64,000 bases of DNA from Hypomesus transpacificus (GCF_021917145.1 NC_061061.1:3915390-3979389); one strand, 5' to 3'. Positions 11,001 through 22,685 are shown, numbered from the stretch's first letter. Made by a program: numbers and translations. The notes: generated by a model not told the origin, from the sequence alone.

Positions 11001-14000
11001 TCTCAGTGTCAGTCAGCATGAACTCACAATTTGGTGTGTTTGTATGATCCTCTCATAAATACAGTGAATAGCTCTAGTCATTTAGAAATATGTAATATGC
11101 TTGGTCATGCCTGTCTCATCATAGCCGTGAACACCTGACTTCTCAGCCTCATTGTGAGAAGTTCGCCCGATTTACCAAACATGAATCCCTGGAAGAGAAA
11201 ACAGATCATGGATTTACGACACAAACTTTCTATACAGTAAATAAATAATACAAAGCCTACATTATAAATAAATACACAAGACATTTATAAATAAACAAAC
11301 CTGTAAGAAGAATGTGACAAATGCAACCCCACCAATGAGTAGAAAGAGCAGGGAAAACATCAGGGTTCTCTGTCGTTTCACCTCTGGATCAACCTCAGCA
11401 AAAACCTACGAAGGATCAATTCAAGATCTTAACGTCAGGCACTAACGCCAAACCACTGTCTTTTAATCCCCCCAAATGTTTTCTTTTCATATGCATCAAT
11501 AGGTAGACACCCACTCCAATGATTTTGGCAAAAAGGATGGCAACACAGGGATATGTTGCCCCTCCTATGAGACTGGACAAAGTTCCGACCAACAGGTAGG
11601 GCCATTCTGGCTTGTTCAGAGCCAGGATCCTGGAAAAAGGGACATCTACCACTTCCTTGTTTTTCTCCTTCTGCACATTAAATCATAAAAAAAATATCAG
11701 CAGATGAACATGAAACTGGAAAACGTTATTATTTGTTCTTTCACAATAGAATAGAAGTGCATGATGTGTGCTGGTCAAGCGTCTTCACCTTCTTTTCTTT
11801 CTTTTCTTTTTTTCCTGATTTCTTCTTTTTGCTGCTCCTTTTGGATGACTTTCTCTGGAAGCTTCTGTTGATGACAGAGTTCTGTTGAAACCCTTCATTT
11901 TGGGCCGTTTCCTCACCGATGATCTCCTCATCCATATCCGAGCTGTCAAAGGATGAGCCGCTGTCAAAGGATTTGCCTTCATCAGAGGATTCTTCCTCAC
12001 TATTTTCTTCTGGTTTTCCCATTGTCTACACAAACAAGGGTTGAGATGTCAATGTTGGGTTACATTTCATTTTGAGAATCTGCTGCTGTACACCATTTGT
12101 AGATGCTCAAGCCATAAACAAACTATGAACAGAATGTAAACTACAGCTCTCATGATATTCACCAACTGGTTTGGGTTAGAGTTAGGGTTACAGTTGTGGT
12201 TAGTCAAGAGTATTTTAAAATGTTCTGATAGTTTAGTATTTTTTTAGCATTTATAGATCATACAATCTAAATAAAAGCTAACCAATATTGTTATAAATTG
12301 TTAATAATAAAAAAGTATGGATGTTCCAATTTCTTTGATTAAAATGTTTTTTGAGAAGGACAATTTGGAGTGAGGAATAGAAAGGTCAAGTTTGTAGTGG
12401 CCTCTTAAATTTGACCCTTCTGCTCCTCCCTCCAAATTGTCCTTCTCAACTTTTGTAAAAAGGAAAGAAAAAGGTGTGGTGGTCTCTTATTTTTTCTCCA
12501 GAGCTGGTATACTGTAGTGTACCTGCTGCATGACTAACGAGTAGTAGATGCCCTTCTTGGCCATAAGCTCCTTGTGAGAACCCTGCTCCACCACCTGGCC
12601 ATCACTGAAGCCAGCGATCACGTCCGCAGTCCTGATGGTAGACAGGCGGTGGGCGATGACGATGGTGGTGCGCCCAGCCCTGGCCTAGCGAGGAGGACGA
12701 GAATCCGTTCGTCAACAAAAGATGATCATCTGTAGATGACTTTGAAAACGCACGACTGTATCTTGGATGTTGTGTAATTATGGTCATCCAAAACAGCGGT
12801 GTGTCCAGACATTTTTGTTAGGGGTGGCACCAGGGGTGGCCCGCCTCTGACTGGGCATATAGCCAATCATATATTGGGGTGGCCAATCAGATTTCAGGGG
12901 TGGCCCGTGCCACCCTAGGCCACTCCCTGAACACGCCCCTGATCCAAAACACACGGTAAGATAGTGCCCGCATGCATGTGAAACACCACTAGGAGTTTCA
13001 CATGGACACGTAGGTTTTGAAGCACACGTTCCTTGGACGGTCACAGTAGTGAGGTTTACCTTATCCAGCGCCCCCTGGACGATGGACTCACTCTGGGTGT
13101 CCAGAGCAGAGGTGGCCTCGTCCAGCAGGAGGATCTTGGGGTTCTTGACCAGGGCTCGAGCAATGGCTATCCTCTGTTTCTGGCCCCCACTGAGCTGGGC
13201 CCCACGCTCCCCCACCATGGTGTTGAGCTTCTGTTTCACAGCCATGGCATACAACACTTATCAGATGGGTTTAGTCATGTTATGACATCTTCTGCTCCGT
13301 TCTATTTTCTCTGATTATACATTCACAAATGAATGTGAATAACAGACAGCGGGACCTTTGTTTTAAGCTGTATAATTCTAGACTGTAGTTTAAAAGGTCT
13401 TGTCGTTGATTTTCTGTCCCTTCTTTTGTGTGGGAGCTGCTCCACTTACGTCGGGTAGCTTGGAGATGAAGTCGTAGGCGTTGGCTTCCTTCACGGCACG
13501 TTCGATATCCTCGTCGGTGGCGTCCTCTCTGCCATAGCGGATGTTCTCAGCGATGGTCGTGGCAAACAGCACCGGCTCCTGGCTGACTATGCCGATGTTC
13601 TCCCTCAACCACTTCACGTTCAGGGAGCGGATGTCTTGGCCGTCCAGAGTTACCTGGGATCCAAACCATGCATGAGTATTTCACACACACACAAACTTTC
13701 ATCTTCCTCCCACAAGAGACCGCCAGAGCCCTGTTTTACATTCCTCTCCAGTCGACAGCCTTCAATAAACAAGTCCAACCAGAACAGTGGAATGCCACAC
13801 ATTCTGGTCAGTGGAGTTCTGTTGTCTCCCCTGCTCACATTGTGTTCTGGTGCATACCTCTCCCTCATCGGGATCGTAGAATCGCTGCAGCAGCTGGATG
13901 GTGGTGCTCTTCCCACAGCCACTGGCCCCCACCAGAGCTATCGTCTTCCCGTGAGGCACCTTCAGGTTCACTCCTCGCAGAATCTGTGGAGCCCACCAAT

Positions 14001-16921
14001 GTGCGATATGATGATGTCAGCAAGGCAGGCACAGAAAGGAAGTTTGAATGTGGGACGGATGTCTTGCTGTGGTGAAGTCATTGCCTCACTTTGACCGTTT
14101 TTCTGGAGGGGTAGCTGAAGTGGATGTTTTTGAATTCAACGTCTCCCCTCACAAAGTCTGGTTTGTGGCCCTCCTTTGAACTGCTGTCGATGGGACGGTG
14201 CTTAAAGACCACCATTACATATTAATATGTGTTCATGAATTGTAAACAGTTGTTAATATTTAAGAATGAATATAAAGTCAGTCGTAGTACCATGTCGATA
14301 GTTTTGTAGACCTCATAGGCAGCACCCCGGGCTTTGGCAATGCTCTCCAAGTTTGGAGCACCCTGGCCTAATGAAAAAGACCCTATCATCACCGCAAAGA
14401 AGACCTGGACAATGGATCAAATAAAGTACAACAATGTCAGGCAATGCGAAAAGTTGACAACATCACAGGACTTCATGTCTGAGAGGAGGCTTACTGTGAT
14501 AACTTTTCCAATTGAGTAGTTCTCAGGTTCGTCCACAGAGAGCTTTGTTCCATACCAGAAAGCCAGGGCATAGGCACCAAATATTATGAACTGAGTTAGA
14601 CCCATAGATGCATTGGTGGTGATTGCCTTTTTAATGCCAAAGTTTTTTGCATCCTCCAGATTTTTTTCGTACCTGAAAATAGAAAAGTATTTAATGGAGT
14701 GAGTCTGAGTTAGCTATGGTGGTGAAAAAATATAGACATTTTAGGTCAAATGTTGTCCTAACTTCTCCACAGCTTTTTTCTGTCCATTAAAGGCCACAAC
14801 TGTCCTGATTGCCACGAGAATCTCCTCTGCCACTGCTCCTGCCTTGGCGTAGGCCATGAGCTCCTTACTGGTCAAACTGGCAAGAATCTGAAATTAAGTA
14901 TCAAATAATCCATCACTGAATCGCAATTAGTCTGGTTTTTAAGGTAGCAGCTGTGAGACACTTTCAATCCAACATCATATCTAAGTCTATTTCCTTCTAA
15001 CACCTGTGACCAAAGCTTGTAACGTGGTTATGTTTTATGTAACATACACGTTTGGGTAAAAATAAACATTTTAAGGAAAAGAAATGTCACAACATTCATG
15101 CATCTTTAACTTCATTACACACACACTTGGACCAACACATCCTGATGTTGTTCACATTTCTCAATTGATCAAAAGACAAACACAATGGGCGGTATGGTTG
15201 CAAAAGATACTAATCCAAAACCAATGCCCACTGTAATGGTACATTATTGGGTTTTAGTGCATGTTGTTGCCTTACTTTGGACCATGCTGCAGCAGAACCC
15301 GCTAGAAGAGGACTGACGGTCAGGATGACCAGGGTCAGCTTCCAGCCAAAGACGAACCCGATGATGAACCCAGTCACAAAGGTGCAGAAGAACTGCACAA
15401 ACACACATATCTTGTCGCCAAGTCCCTCATTGATTGTGTTGATATCACTAAAAGAGGTACAAGCAGATGGAATGTCCCTAGCGATTAATATCTATGTCGT
15501 ATTTGCATGGCAACCCAACAGGCTGATGGAATCAACATGGGACAAGTTTTCACAGATCACATGATGCCATGTGAAAAGTGTACATACAAAATGTTTATAA
15601 TTGTGTAAATGATCATTCTGGATTAATGTAATATAGTAACTTACTCTGTAAGCCTGACATTTAGCACACCGATAGGATGTGTGTCAAACCACGACATTTG
15701 TTGGTGTAAAATGGCATGGAAGTATTTCTCCCTGATCCGTTTGGTCTGTTTAGTGGCTGTTAGCAAAAACAGCATCACCTGAAAAGTCCCCAGCAGCAAT
15801 GCTGCACAACCAATCCCAACGAAGTAATATGCATGTCTGCAAAAGGAAACCAACAGTTGGTATTCTGATGAACCTATTTACTTAAGATAATCATTGTTTG
15901 CACTTACTGTGTCATTAACGCCTCAATATCTACTCCAGGAATTGCAAGACACTCCGTTGAGTTCAAGATCTCAAAAGTAAAATTTCCTATTAAAGTGGAC
16001 AGATTCAGACAGAGACAACAACATAATTGCAATAACCACAATACTCCACCACAAGTATCCCAACACTTAGCAAAGCTTGCATGGGGCACTGTAGAATATA
16101 TTTGATCACAAATTCAGCCGTCTGTCTCAGGCTCAGTCTGTCTACCTGTTAAGTTCAGTTGTTGTCCGCTCTGCACGAAGCTGTCAGTCATCTGCCCAAA
16201 GATGACGATCATGAGGGGCAGTGCTATCCCGTGTAACGCAGCACACACTAGGCCGATGATCATTAGAATGATCTCCAGGGGAGTGGCGTAGCGGAACTAT
16301 AACACATAACATAGACATTTCCATATAGGGTGAATACGATCAATATATGTGGTTATCTGTTCTTATGTAACACGCTGTGAGTATTATAGGGTATAATTTA
16401 TAAGAGACTTACCAGCTGGAAAAATCCCACACTGTTAGGAGCCTCTTTTGGCTTTTTCTTCTTTTTTCTTCAAAAAGAGCCGACATGAAGGAAAGACTTG
16501 TTTTCAATTATCTCATAACACGTTTTGTGTGGAGAGTTTGAGGTTACGACAATGACCACATCCAGTAGCTATCAGCAAAGTAATTCTCCAACAGCAATTC
16601 ATATAATTATACAGACAAATGCAGCAGCGCGCTTGACCATCTCTTACCCAAAGACACCCTTGCTCCTTGGCTCGACACTGACTTCTGGGAGCTCTCCATT
16701 TGCATCCTTGGATGGCTTTTCATCCTCCGCAAAGGCCAAGTTTGGGTAACCATCCAATTGTACGGCTTCGAAGTAATAACGTCAGTCATGAATATAAAAA
16801 TGCATTGCTTAAATTGGGATTGAAAATTGGGTTCTTTATGTTTAAATTACTTTTTCAGTTCGAGCTTGCGTTGCGGTGAAATTCTCGAATGCAGCCTACC
16901 TGTTGATCCGTTTTGTGGCAT
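8044..16921 (-). CDS. abcb5: ABCB-family full transporter (P-glycoprotein type), 28 coding exons
   Basis: ATP-driven efflux pump of the plasma membrane, ABCB1/4/5 clade. Exons from the 5' end: 16921-16900, 16765-16648, 16467-16413, 16296-16146, 15986-15908, 15836-15645, 15447-15276, 14887-14763, 14672-14495, 14404-14291, 14200-14090, 13983-13858, 13653-13450, 13230-13060, 12684-12523, 12025-11789, 11670-11515, 11405-11301, 11188-11111, 10988-10905, 10713-10510, 10425-10325, 10219-10079, 9985-9829, 9579-9382, 8961-8755, 8635-8489, 8241-8044. They sum to 3993 nt, 1330 aa, and all phases join. NBD1 has Walker [10 protein letters not shown] (about 458-466), LSGGQ (562-566), Walker B LLLDE (583-587) and H618. 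NBD2 has GESGCGKST (1123-1131), LSGGQ (1229-1233), LLLDE (1250-1254) and H1285. No catalytic residue is lost. Many internal exon lengths (192, 172, 125, 114, 111, 126, 204, 171, 162, then 204, 101, 141, 157, 198, 207, 147) match my recollection of mammalian ABCB1. The symbol rests on position between sp8 and macc1; family is certain, orthologue less so. The 55-nt third exon's acceptor is the least secure junction. Confidence 0.93.
8248..8372. repeat. GA/CT-rich simple repeat in the last abcb5 intron
   Basis: About 125 bp of almost pure purine on + (GAGA with AAAG and GC interruptions) fills the intron between the last two coding exons and ends within 10 bp of the last exon's acceptor. On the transcribed strand it supplies an extended polypyrimidine tract. 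Long open frames across it are repeat artefacts. Confidence 0.9.
9091..9281 (+). mobile_element. tRNA-Leu-derived SINE with UnaL2-like tail (copy 1)
   Basis: The head carries a pol III A box (TGGCTGAGCGG, 9098-9108) and B box (GGTTCGATTCC, 9142-9152) in a tRNA-Leu-like context. The tail (CTCTGGATAAGAGCGTCTGC then AAATGTAAATGTA) forms the stem-loop plus TGTAA-type ending known from eel UnaL2 and its partner SINE. It lies in the abcb5 intron between exons 9579-9382 and 8961-8755. Confidence 0.85.
9640..9705. repeat. AT-rich inverted repeat in abcb5 intron
   Basis: TATAGTCTATA and its inverse TATAGACTATA flank a loop of about 8 nt, with further ATAACTAT/ATAGTTAT echoes outside. This could form a small cruciform or hairpin; no function is inferred. 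Confidence 0.6.
12351..12450. repeat. Long near-perfect hairpin (43-bp arms) in abcb5 intron
   Basis: Arms 12351-12393 and 12407-12449/50 are inverse complements with 5 differences in 43 positions and a 13-nt loop. On either strand's RNA two of the five differences become G-U pairs. It lies in the 497-nt intron between exons 12684-12523 and 12025-11789. Candidates are a pre-miRNA-like hairpin or a fold-back transposon relic. It matches no miRNA I can name. Confidence 0.7.
12794..12941. mobile_element. Short non-autonomous hAT element (148 bp)
   Basis: Ends are CAGCGGTGTGTCCAG on the left and the inverse of CAGGGGCGTGTTCAGG on the right. An exact 8-bp target duplication ATCCAAAA occurs at 12786-12793 and 12942-12949. 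Eight-base duplication and CAG ends are hAT hallmarks. It lies in the abcb5 intron between exons 13230-13060 and 12684-12523. Confidence 0.88.
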
Positions 16922-17265
16922 CTCCTCCTTTGGAGTCAATAGATCAAATCGGAAACCAAGTATCTAGATGACAGTTAAAGTGGATATTTAAACACAATTG
17001 TCGAATAAAGTGTTATTTCATATACCTTAAATTAGTTATAAGGACTTGAGATTGCGTCATCCGCAACAGCAAAGGACCCAATATAAATGCTTGGCTCCAG
17101 CATTATTCAATAAAAGTCTTTCTATGTTTTTTCCAACTTGTTATGAAAATGTATGTTTTGGAAAATGTAGTTTTATAAAATAGAAGAACCTTACCTTTCA
17201 TGGAATAAGAGCTGCAATCTCGTTTGCATTCGTTCTTATTTTTATGATAAACTACTACTACACAC
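16900..17265 (-). promoter_or_regulatory. abcb5: Probable abcb5 5' leader exons
   Basis: Upstream of the ATG (16921-16919) a candidate acceptor AG (plus-strand CT at 16964-16965) would start the first coding exon at 16963. A strong minus-strand donor AAAG|GTAAGG (GT at plus 17194-17193) marks the end of a likely non-coding first exon from 17195 upward. Both sites are seen; joining them is inference. Confidence 0.45.
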
Positions 17266-19045
17266 CACCATTAACTATGAATTTGGCAGCTCTAAGAATC
17301 CTTAGAGGGCTGCGCCAATTTATCTAGTACAAGGAATTCATGTCGTCATACTGACATGCTCTGGTGTCAAATATCTTTAAACGGTATACAGTAACTGGAT
17401 AAGAGGTCTTTCCAAGGTGTCTTATTGGGTGACTGCCATTGTCAAGGTGCAACCTATTTTCTTTATACTGTATATTTTGGTATTCTTTATTATTTCCCCA
17501 CCCCTAATTGGGTGTCTGCCTTTGGCTAGGATCAAACCTATATTCCCTCTCATATATATATATTTATATTTATATTATTTATTTATGTATTTATACATAA
17601 ATATATATATTTATTTAGAAAGTTCTTCCGGTAGGCTCAAAAAGTCCTAAGCCACATTTGAAAAAAAAAATCAAGATCATGAAAAATCGTCAATAATCAA
17701 ATCCAGCTAAGTGAGTTAAGGATGTTAAAAAAAAACAGATTCTGGATGTTCCTAGAAAACTCTGCGGAGCAGAGGACCAATTGAAGCGAATGGGCTGTGA
17801 CGCAAAGAGAGCAAGCCAAGCTGCAGCTAATAATTCTTTGATGATTTTTCATTATTTAATTTCGAAATACTTTTCCAAACTACGTAAATCCCGGCACTGC
17901 ACTCCATTGGGTTATAAAGAGGACGTTGGCAGAATGTGAACTTTGCAGTTTCTGGTTCTTTAATTGAGCTTGGGAAACTAAACCCATTCTAATTTGTACA
18001 CACACCCAGATATTTCTGTCATTTTGAGAGAGATTATTAAAGAGAGATACTTATTTAACATTTGCATATAAAGTGCAAAATGAATTCCAATAGAACAATG
18101 AGGGTCAATGGAAAGGTATGCCCATTGTTGGGAACACCACAACTGTCAATACAACTTGCATTGGTCTTCTATCTAGTGTAACGAGAGTGAACTGCTTGTT
18201 GTTCTCTGTAGTGTTAACACACTTGGACCAAGTTTAGAAGTCTCTCAAGTCTGAACTCTCACAAACTCAGATGAACTGAGAGGCAATGAATAAGTCGATG
18301 ATCAGGTTTATGCAAGATACAACATGCACATGTTTCTCTGTTAGTGTGCATGTGTTGTCAAGAGATGGAATGGAGATGTCGTGCCGTCTGTCTAGAATGC
18401 AGAAGCAGATATTATCCGTGATAAAACAGGTTATTCTATGTGTATGTTGTGATTTCATTCAAAGATTAAGACCACCTGATGAACTCTGATCTATTCATTG
18501 CATAATAATACAATATGGCGCATTCAAGATTGGATCAACTCTAACTCTCATTCTTATGTAACAAATAAATGGAAAAATAATTTGAGTGTTCATTGTTTCA
18601 TTTTTAAATCAAATAAATTCAAATAACATATCATACATTATCATACAGCCTATATTTCAGCTTACTGTGTTATTTAAAGCATCAGCAGCACCCACATTCA
18701 CATATTGTTTTATACACGTAACATCTGCAAATATTTAGTCAAGTCAAAGAACAAAAGTATCCATGTTTGTTATCTATAGATCCTCTCTTATAACTTCATG
18801 ATGCCTATACAATTCACACTGTAGATATTTCCCAGAAAACCTTTGATCTGGAACCAAGGCTGCATGATGGACCGGGTAAATGGGGCCTGGGGCCAGGGGC
18901 CTCTGACCATTAGGGGCCTCAGGCCCATGAGACAATCTAACATGTATCCAAAATGTAGATTGATAGTGCTTAAATATATGGACCCTCAGCCCATCAAGTG
19001 ACCCATGTTGCACCTTAAACACCTCAACCCTTACCAGAGCCCAAG
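17266..19045. other. Intergenic between abcb5 and macc1, AT-rich
   Basis: No gene is supported. There is an AT palindromic tract at about 17549-17620, and a diverged duplication of roughly 55 bp beginning ATTGGGTG at about 17425 and 17507. The vertebrate itgb8 gene would be expected in this abcb5-macc1 interval, but no integrin exon is recognisable. Confidence 0.6.
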
Positions 19046-19432
19046 ACTCCACCTAAACTCAAACCAGGGCCCCTTAGCTCTGCCTAAACTCATACCAGGG
19101 CCCCTTAGCTCTGCCTAAACTCATACCAGGGCCCCTTAGCTCTGCCTAAACTCATACCAGGGCCCCTTAGCTCTGCCTAAACTCATACCAGGGCCCCTTA
19201 GCTCTGCCTAAACTCATACCAGGGCCCCTTAGCTCTGCCTAAACTCATACCAGGGCCCCTTAGCTCTGCCTAAACTCATACCAGGGCCCCTTAGCTCTGC
19301 CTAAACTCATACCAGGGCCCCTTATCTCTGCCTAAACTCATACCAGGGCCCCTTACCTCTGCCTAAACTCATACCAGGGCCCCTTAGCTCTGCCTAAACT
19401 CATACCAGGGCCCCTTAGCTCTGCCTAAACTC
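19046..19432. repeat. 31-bp minisatellite, about 12.5 copies
   Basis: A 31-bp unit (begins CTAAACTCATACCAGGGCCC, ends CTTAGCTCTGC) is repeated head to tail with near identity. The first unit is more diverged, and two units carry a single change (TTATCTC, TTACCTC). There are no spacers between units. Confidence 0.95.
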
Positions 19433-21105
19433 TTATTTTACTTTTATTATTTCAGAGAATCTCAGAGACTTTTTCTTGCAAAATTATTATTATTATCATC
19501 AGTTTTTATTCTACATACAACGGCCCTAATACGCCATTGTATAGGTGTATGACTATGTTGTGTTCATGTTTGTGAACACCTGGTGAGTTTTTTTGGGAGG
19601 ATGGGAGTTACAAACTGTACACCTGTACACCTGTGCCATGGGGCCTCAAAGTATGCAGATCTGTCTAGAACCCAGTTTGTCCGTATGGCTTTCATCCTCA
19701 AAAGGAATGATGACTCACAAGATAGTTCAGATCGACCTGTCTCTTGTAAAGATCTTCTGATATATAACAAAACTGGTTTTGGAATGACATGGACATTCCA
19801 TTTCATTCATTATTTCATTCTTTTCATTTTAATCCCAAGCGACGTACAAATAGTGTATGTAGAAAGTACAGCAGAAGATTAAGGATCAGAAGGGCATGAT
19901 TCTACATCCTTTAGAGGATAAAGTTAAGGAACAGTTTGTATTTCCTTGCCACATCGCAAAGTACACAATGTAATAATATCACTGTATTATGATCCTTCAC
20001 ATGCAGTTCTTACATTGTTTTTGGATGTGGAATTGTAAATGCACAAACTGAAACTAAACACAACCTCACACACTCAAAACAATGTTCATATAATAACGCT
20101 TTAAAACTAAGTCCCATAGAATTTGGGCAAACTCCAAAGGAAATCATTCTCTTTATAAGAGCCTGAACTCTTATGAACTTGTAGTTTGCTACTAGTGTCT
20201 ATTTCCTCACAATGACTTGATTAACCTTCACCACTAGAGTGCAGACTCCCCTCACCTTTCCAAACAGTAAACATTAATTTAATTATTGTTGCATTGTGAA
20301 TAAAGATTCCCGAAACTACAATGCTATGTCCATGTTTAATTTTAAAATAGATTTTAGTATTGTTGATTTTGTCTTCAAATTCTTTATTTTAGCAGTTTAT
20401 AGTACCAGTTTAAACGTATAGCCTACGGTACATGTTTCTTTATCTCAAAAGTGAGATTAGTCAAATAAACTCAAATGATCGAGTTGTATCGTGCATTTTA
20501 TAACATGTCTTCAGAAGTCTAAAGCTGGTGTAGTACAGTGTACTGTGTGGAATTGTCTTCTCTATAAAAATAACATAATCATAATCTACTCAAGAGCGCT
20601 TAGTCACATTCCTCAAACATCAACTACTTTCCCAGGCCAAGGTCAAGACACCGTTCTGGGGACAACAGTTTTTAAGAGCTATTTCAACTTTGTCCTGGTT
20701 ACACTGTACTGTAGGCCTATATGTAGACATTTCCAAGTGACATAATTTACATTTGATTACTATGAAACTATCAGATCCATGAAAAAAATGGAGAACATTA
20801 TTTAGGTGTCCTGATATAAAAACACAAATTGAAATCAAAGTGGAAATGAGTCCTCATAAACCTTGAACACCGTTTTGAATTTATCAGTAGGTAAAGATCA
20901 AGAGTAGCCTGGGCCAACTCGAGTCTACTCAGATGCAAACCTCAACATTTACCTATTTCATTTGTTTAATGTTTACTGAACATTAATTAACCCCACATTC
21001 AGGGTCACAAAGAGAGAACATAAAGGAAACAATTTCCTTCACCGAAACCACCTGTCTGCTTCAGTTTCAGGTGTTGCAACTCTCTCAGTGCGTAAATTGT
21101 CAGTG
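19433..21105. other. Intergenic, nothing recognised
   Basis: Non-coding AT-rich sequence upstream of macc1. No conserved protein segment or clear repeat with boundaries could be assigned. Confidence 0.55.
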
Positions 21106-21124
21106 GCACTCTGGGTAATGTAGT
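21106..21124 (-). promoter_or_regulatory. ZNF143/Staf-like promoter motif near macc1
   Basis: The minus strand reads ACTACATTACCCAGAGTGC, close to the ACTACA-N-N-N-CCCAG-N-N-GC site bound by ZNF143/Staf in many vertebrate promoters. It lies 240 bp upstream of a candidate first-exon donor. One position departs from the consensus; use is inferred. Confidence 0.35.
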
Positions 21125-21239
21125 CGCTAAACAAACTAAGCTGGTCCTTTAAACGATAGCCGCTTTGTTTTGAACTGCTAGTCCCAAAATGCTATTGTTT
21201 TCGTAGCATACAGAAGCAACAGTTGTAACGTGAAGGTGT

Positions 21240-21366
21240 CTGATTTTGTGACACTCCCTTCCTATAACGAAAAAGTTGGTGTAGGATGACTATATGATGA
21301 TTCAAACTTTATTACAAACGCTTTGAAGTAAAACTTTCAACGTCTTTGGAGTTGTCTGATTAAACG
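21240..21366 (+). other. macc1: Candidate non-coding first exon of macc1
   Basis: A strong donor (ACG|GTGAGT, GT at 21367-21368) lies 1.36 kb upstream of the first coding exon's acceptor and just after the ZNF143-like motif. Vertebrate MACC1 has non-coding 5' exons, so this fits, but the exon's left edge is a guess. Confidence 0.3.
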
Positions 21367-22162
21367 GTGAGTGGAAAGGACTTAGTTCCTAAGACATTTT
21401 ATTTTCAGATTATTTTTTTCAGTATTATAGCCGTATTATAGCCTACACTATTATAAAATAAATACCACAAACATCTGCTCCGTGGATTCAACAGCCTAAT
21501 ACGTATAATAATTTGTCAACTAAAGAACTGTAAGACTACAAAACCACACGTGTAGTTTGCGGAAAATAGTGATCAAGTAATAGTAGAAAATCCAGTATAT
21601 GATTTCTCCGCGCACGTTGGCACATTGTTTTATTGTTTATGTCGGTGTTTGTTTAAGCTCTTCTCACAAAGCGTCGGCAAGCGAGAGAACAGGTGCATCC
21701 TGCTGTATTTTAACACGACTGTCAGAGTCGACAGGCGAGTTCAACGCAAAGTGTGTCCTCGTTACAAGCTGGTTTGAGACACAACTGATTGTTTGGTCGT
21801 AGACAAGACGAACCTGTTTTTGTGCACTGGCGTAAGAAACCCCATTATTAATGACTGACGCACTGTTATTGTTCATGAATGGGAAGGCTCCCTTTATACA
21901 AAGTGACAAAAAACTTCCAATGATACAGGATATTGAGACCTATATATCAGTGACCTGTCAAGTATAACTCCTTTACTCAGAGCTGTAGTTGCAGCAGAAA
22001 CACTTCCTCTTTAGGAAAAGTGGCTGTTGATTCAGAATTTAAATCTCTCCGATGGAACTATCCAATTAGACCTGACTAAGGTCTAATCTCAATTGAAACA
22101 TATTACATCATCAAATGTTATGTCGTAACGTTCGACTATGTAGTTGAACTATGTAACACTAC

Positions 22163-22685
22163 CAGGGCCGGACTGGCCATCGGGGATACCTGGAGAATCC
22201 CCGGTGGGCCGATGGAGTTGGGATGGTCCAAAACAACGGCCCACTTCCATTACCATCCGGCCCTCTGACATCGCCAGCATCTCATGATATTTCATATGTC
22301 ACAGCTTGAATACGCAAAAATAACTCTTAAACCTTTGTAGTCTGAATTCTTTGACTGAGATTTATACTGCTCCTTGCGATCTGTATTTACACTCATGGTG
22401 CCGAGTTTTCGAAAATTTTCTGACCTGTCTTCTGAAATGTGTTCTTACGGACTTTACGTTAAACGGAAGTTTAACGTAAGAAATTCAACATATATGATGT
22501 AATTTCTTTGTCATCATCCAACATAATGATAAGTGTGTATGGGTATTTTTCCAAGTAGGCCAATGACTGGTCGATACGTGCGATCGATGCATTGAGTGGA
22601 CAACGTGGGGCCGCGCACCGTTTACTGAGTGGGCCGGTCTGACAGTAAAACTCCCGGGCCACTTTTTCCCCCCAGTCCGTCCCTG
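22163..22685. mobile_element. Non-autonomous hAT element (523 bp) directly upstream of macc1 exon
   Basis: The left end CAGGGCCGGACTGGCCATC is inverted as CAGGGACGGACTGGGGGG at the right end. An exact 8-bp duplication AACACTAC occurs at 22155-22162 and 22686-22693. The interior holds a perfect 11-bp palindromic stem (TTACGTTAAAC, loop GGAA). No transposase frame is present. Only 30 bp separate the right duplication from the AG of the macc1 first coding exon. Confidence 0.9.

Noticed and set aside
12174-12198. Telomere-like TTAGGG units
   Set aside because: Only one or two degenerate copies, at chance level.
19046-19432. CRISPR-like direct repeats
   Set aside because: Units are contiguous with no variable spacers; it is a minisatellite in a vertebrate genome.
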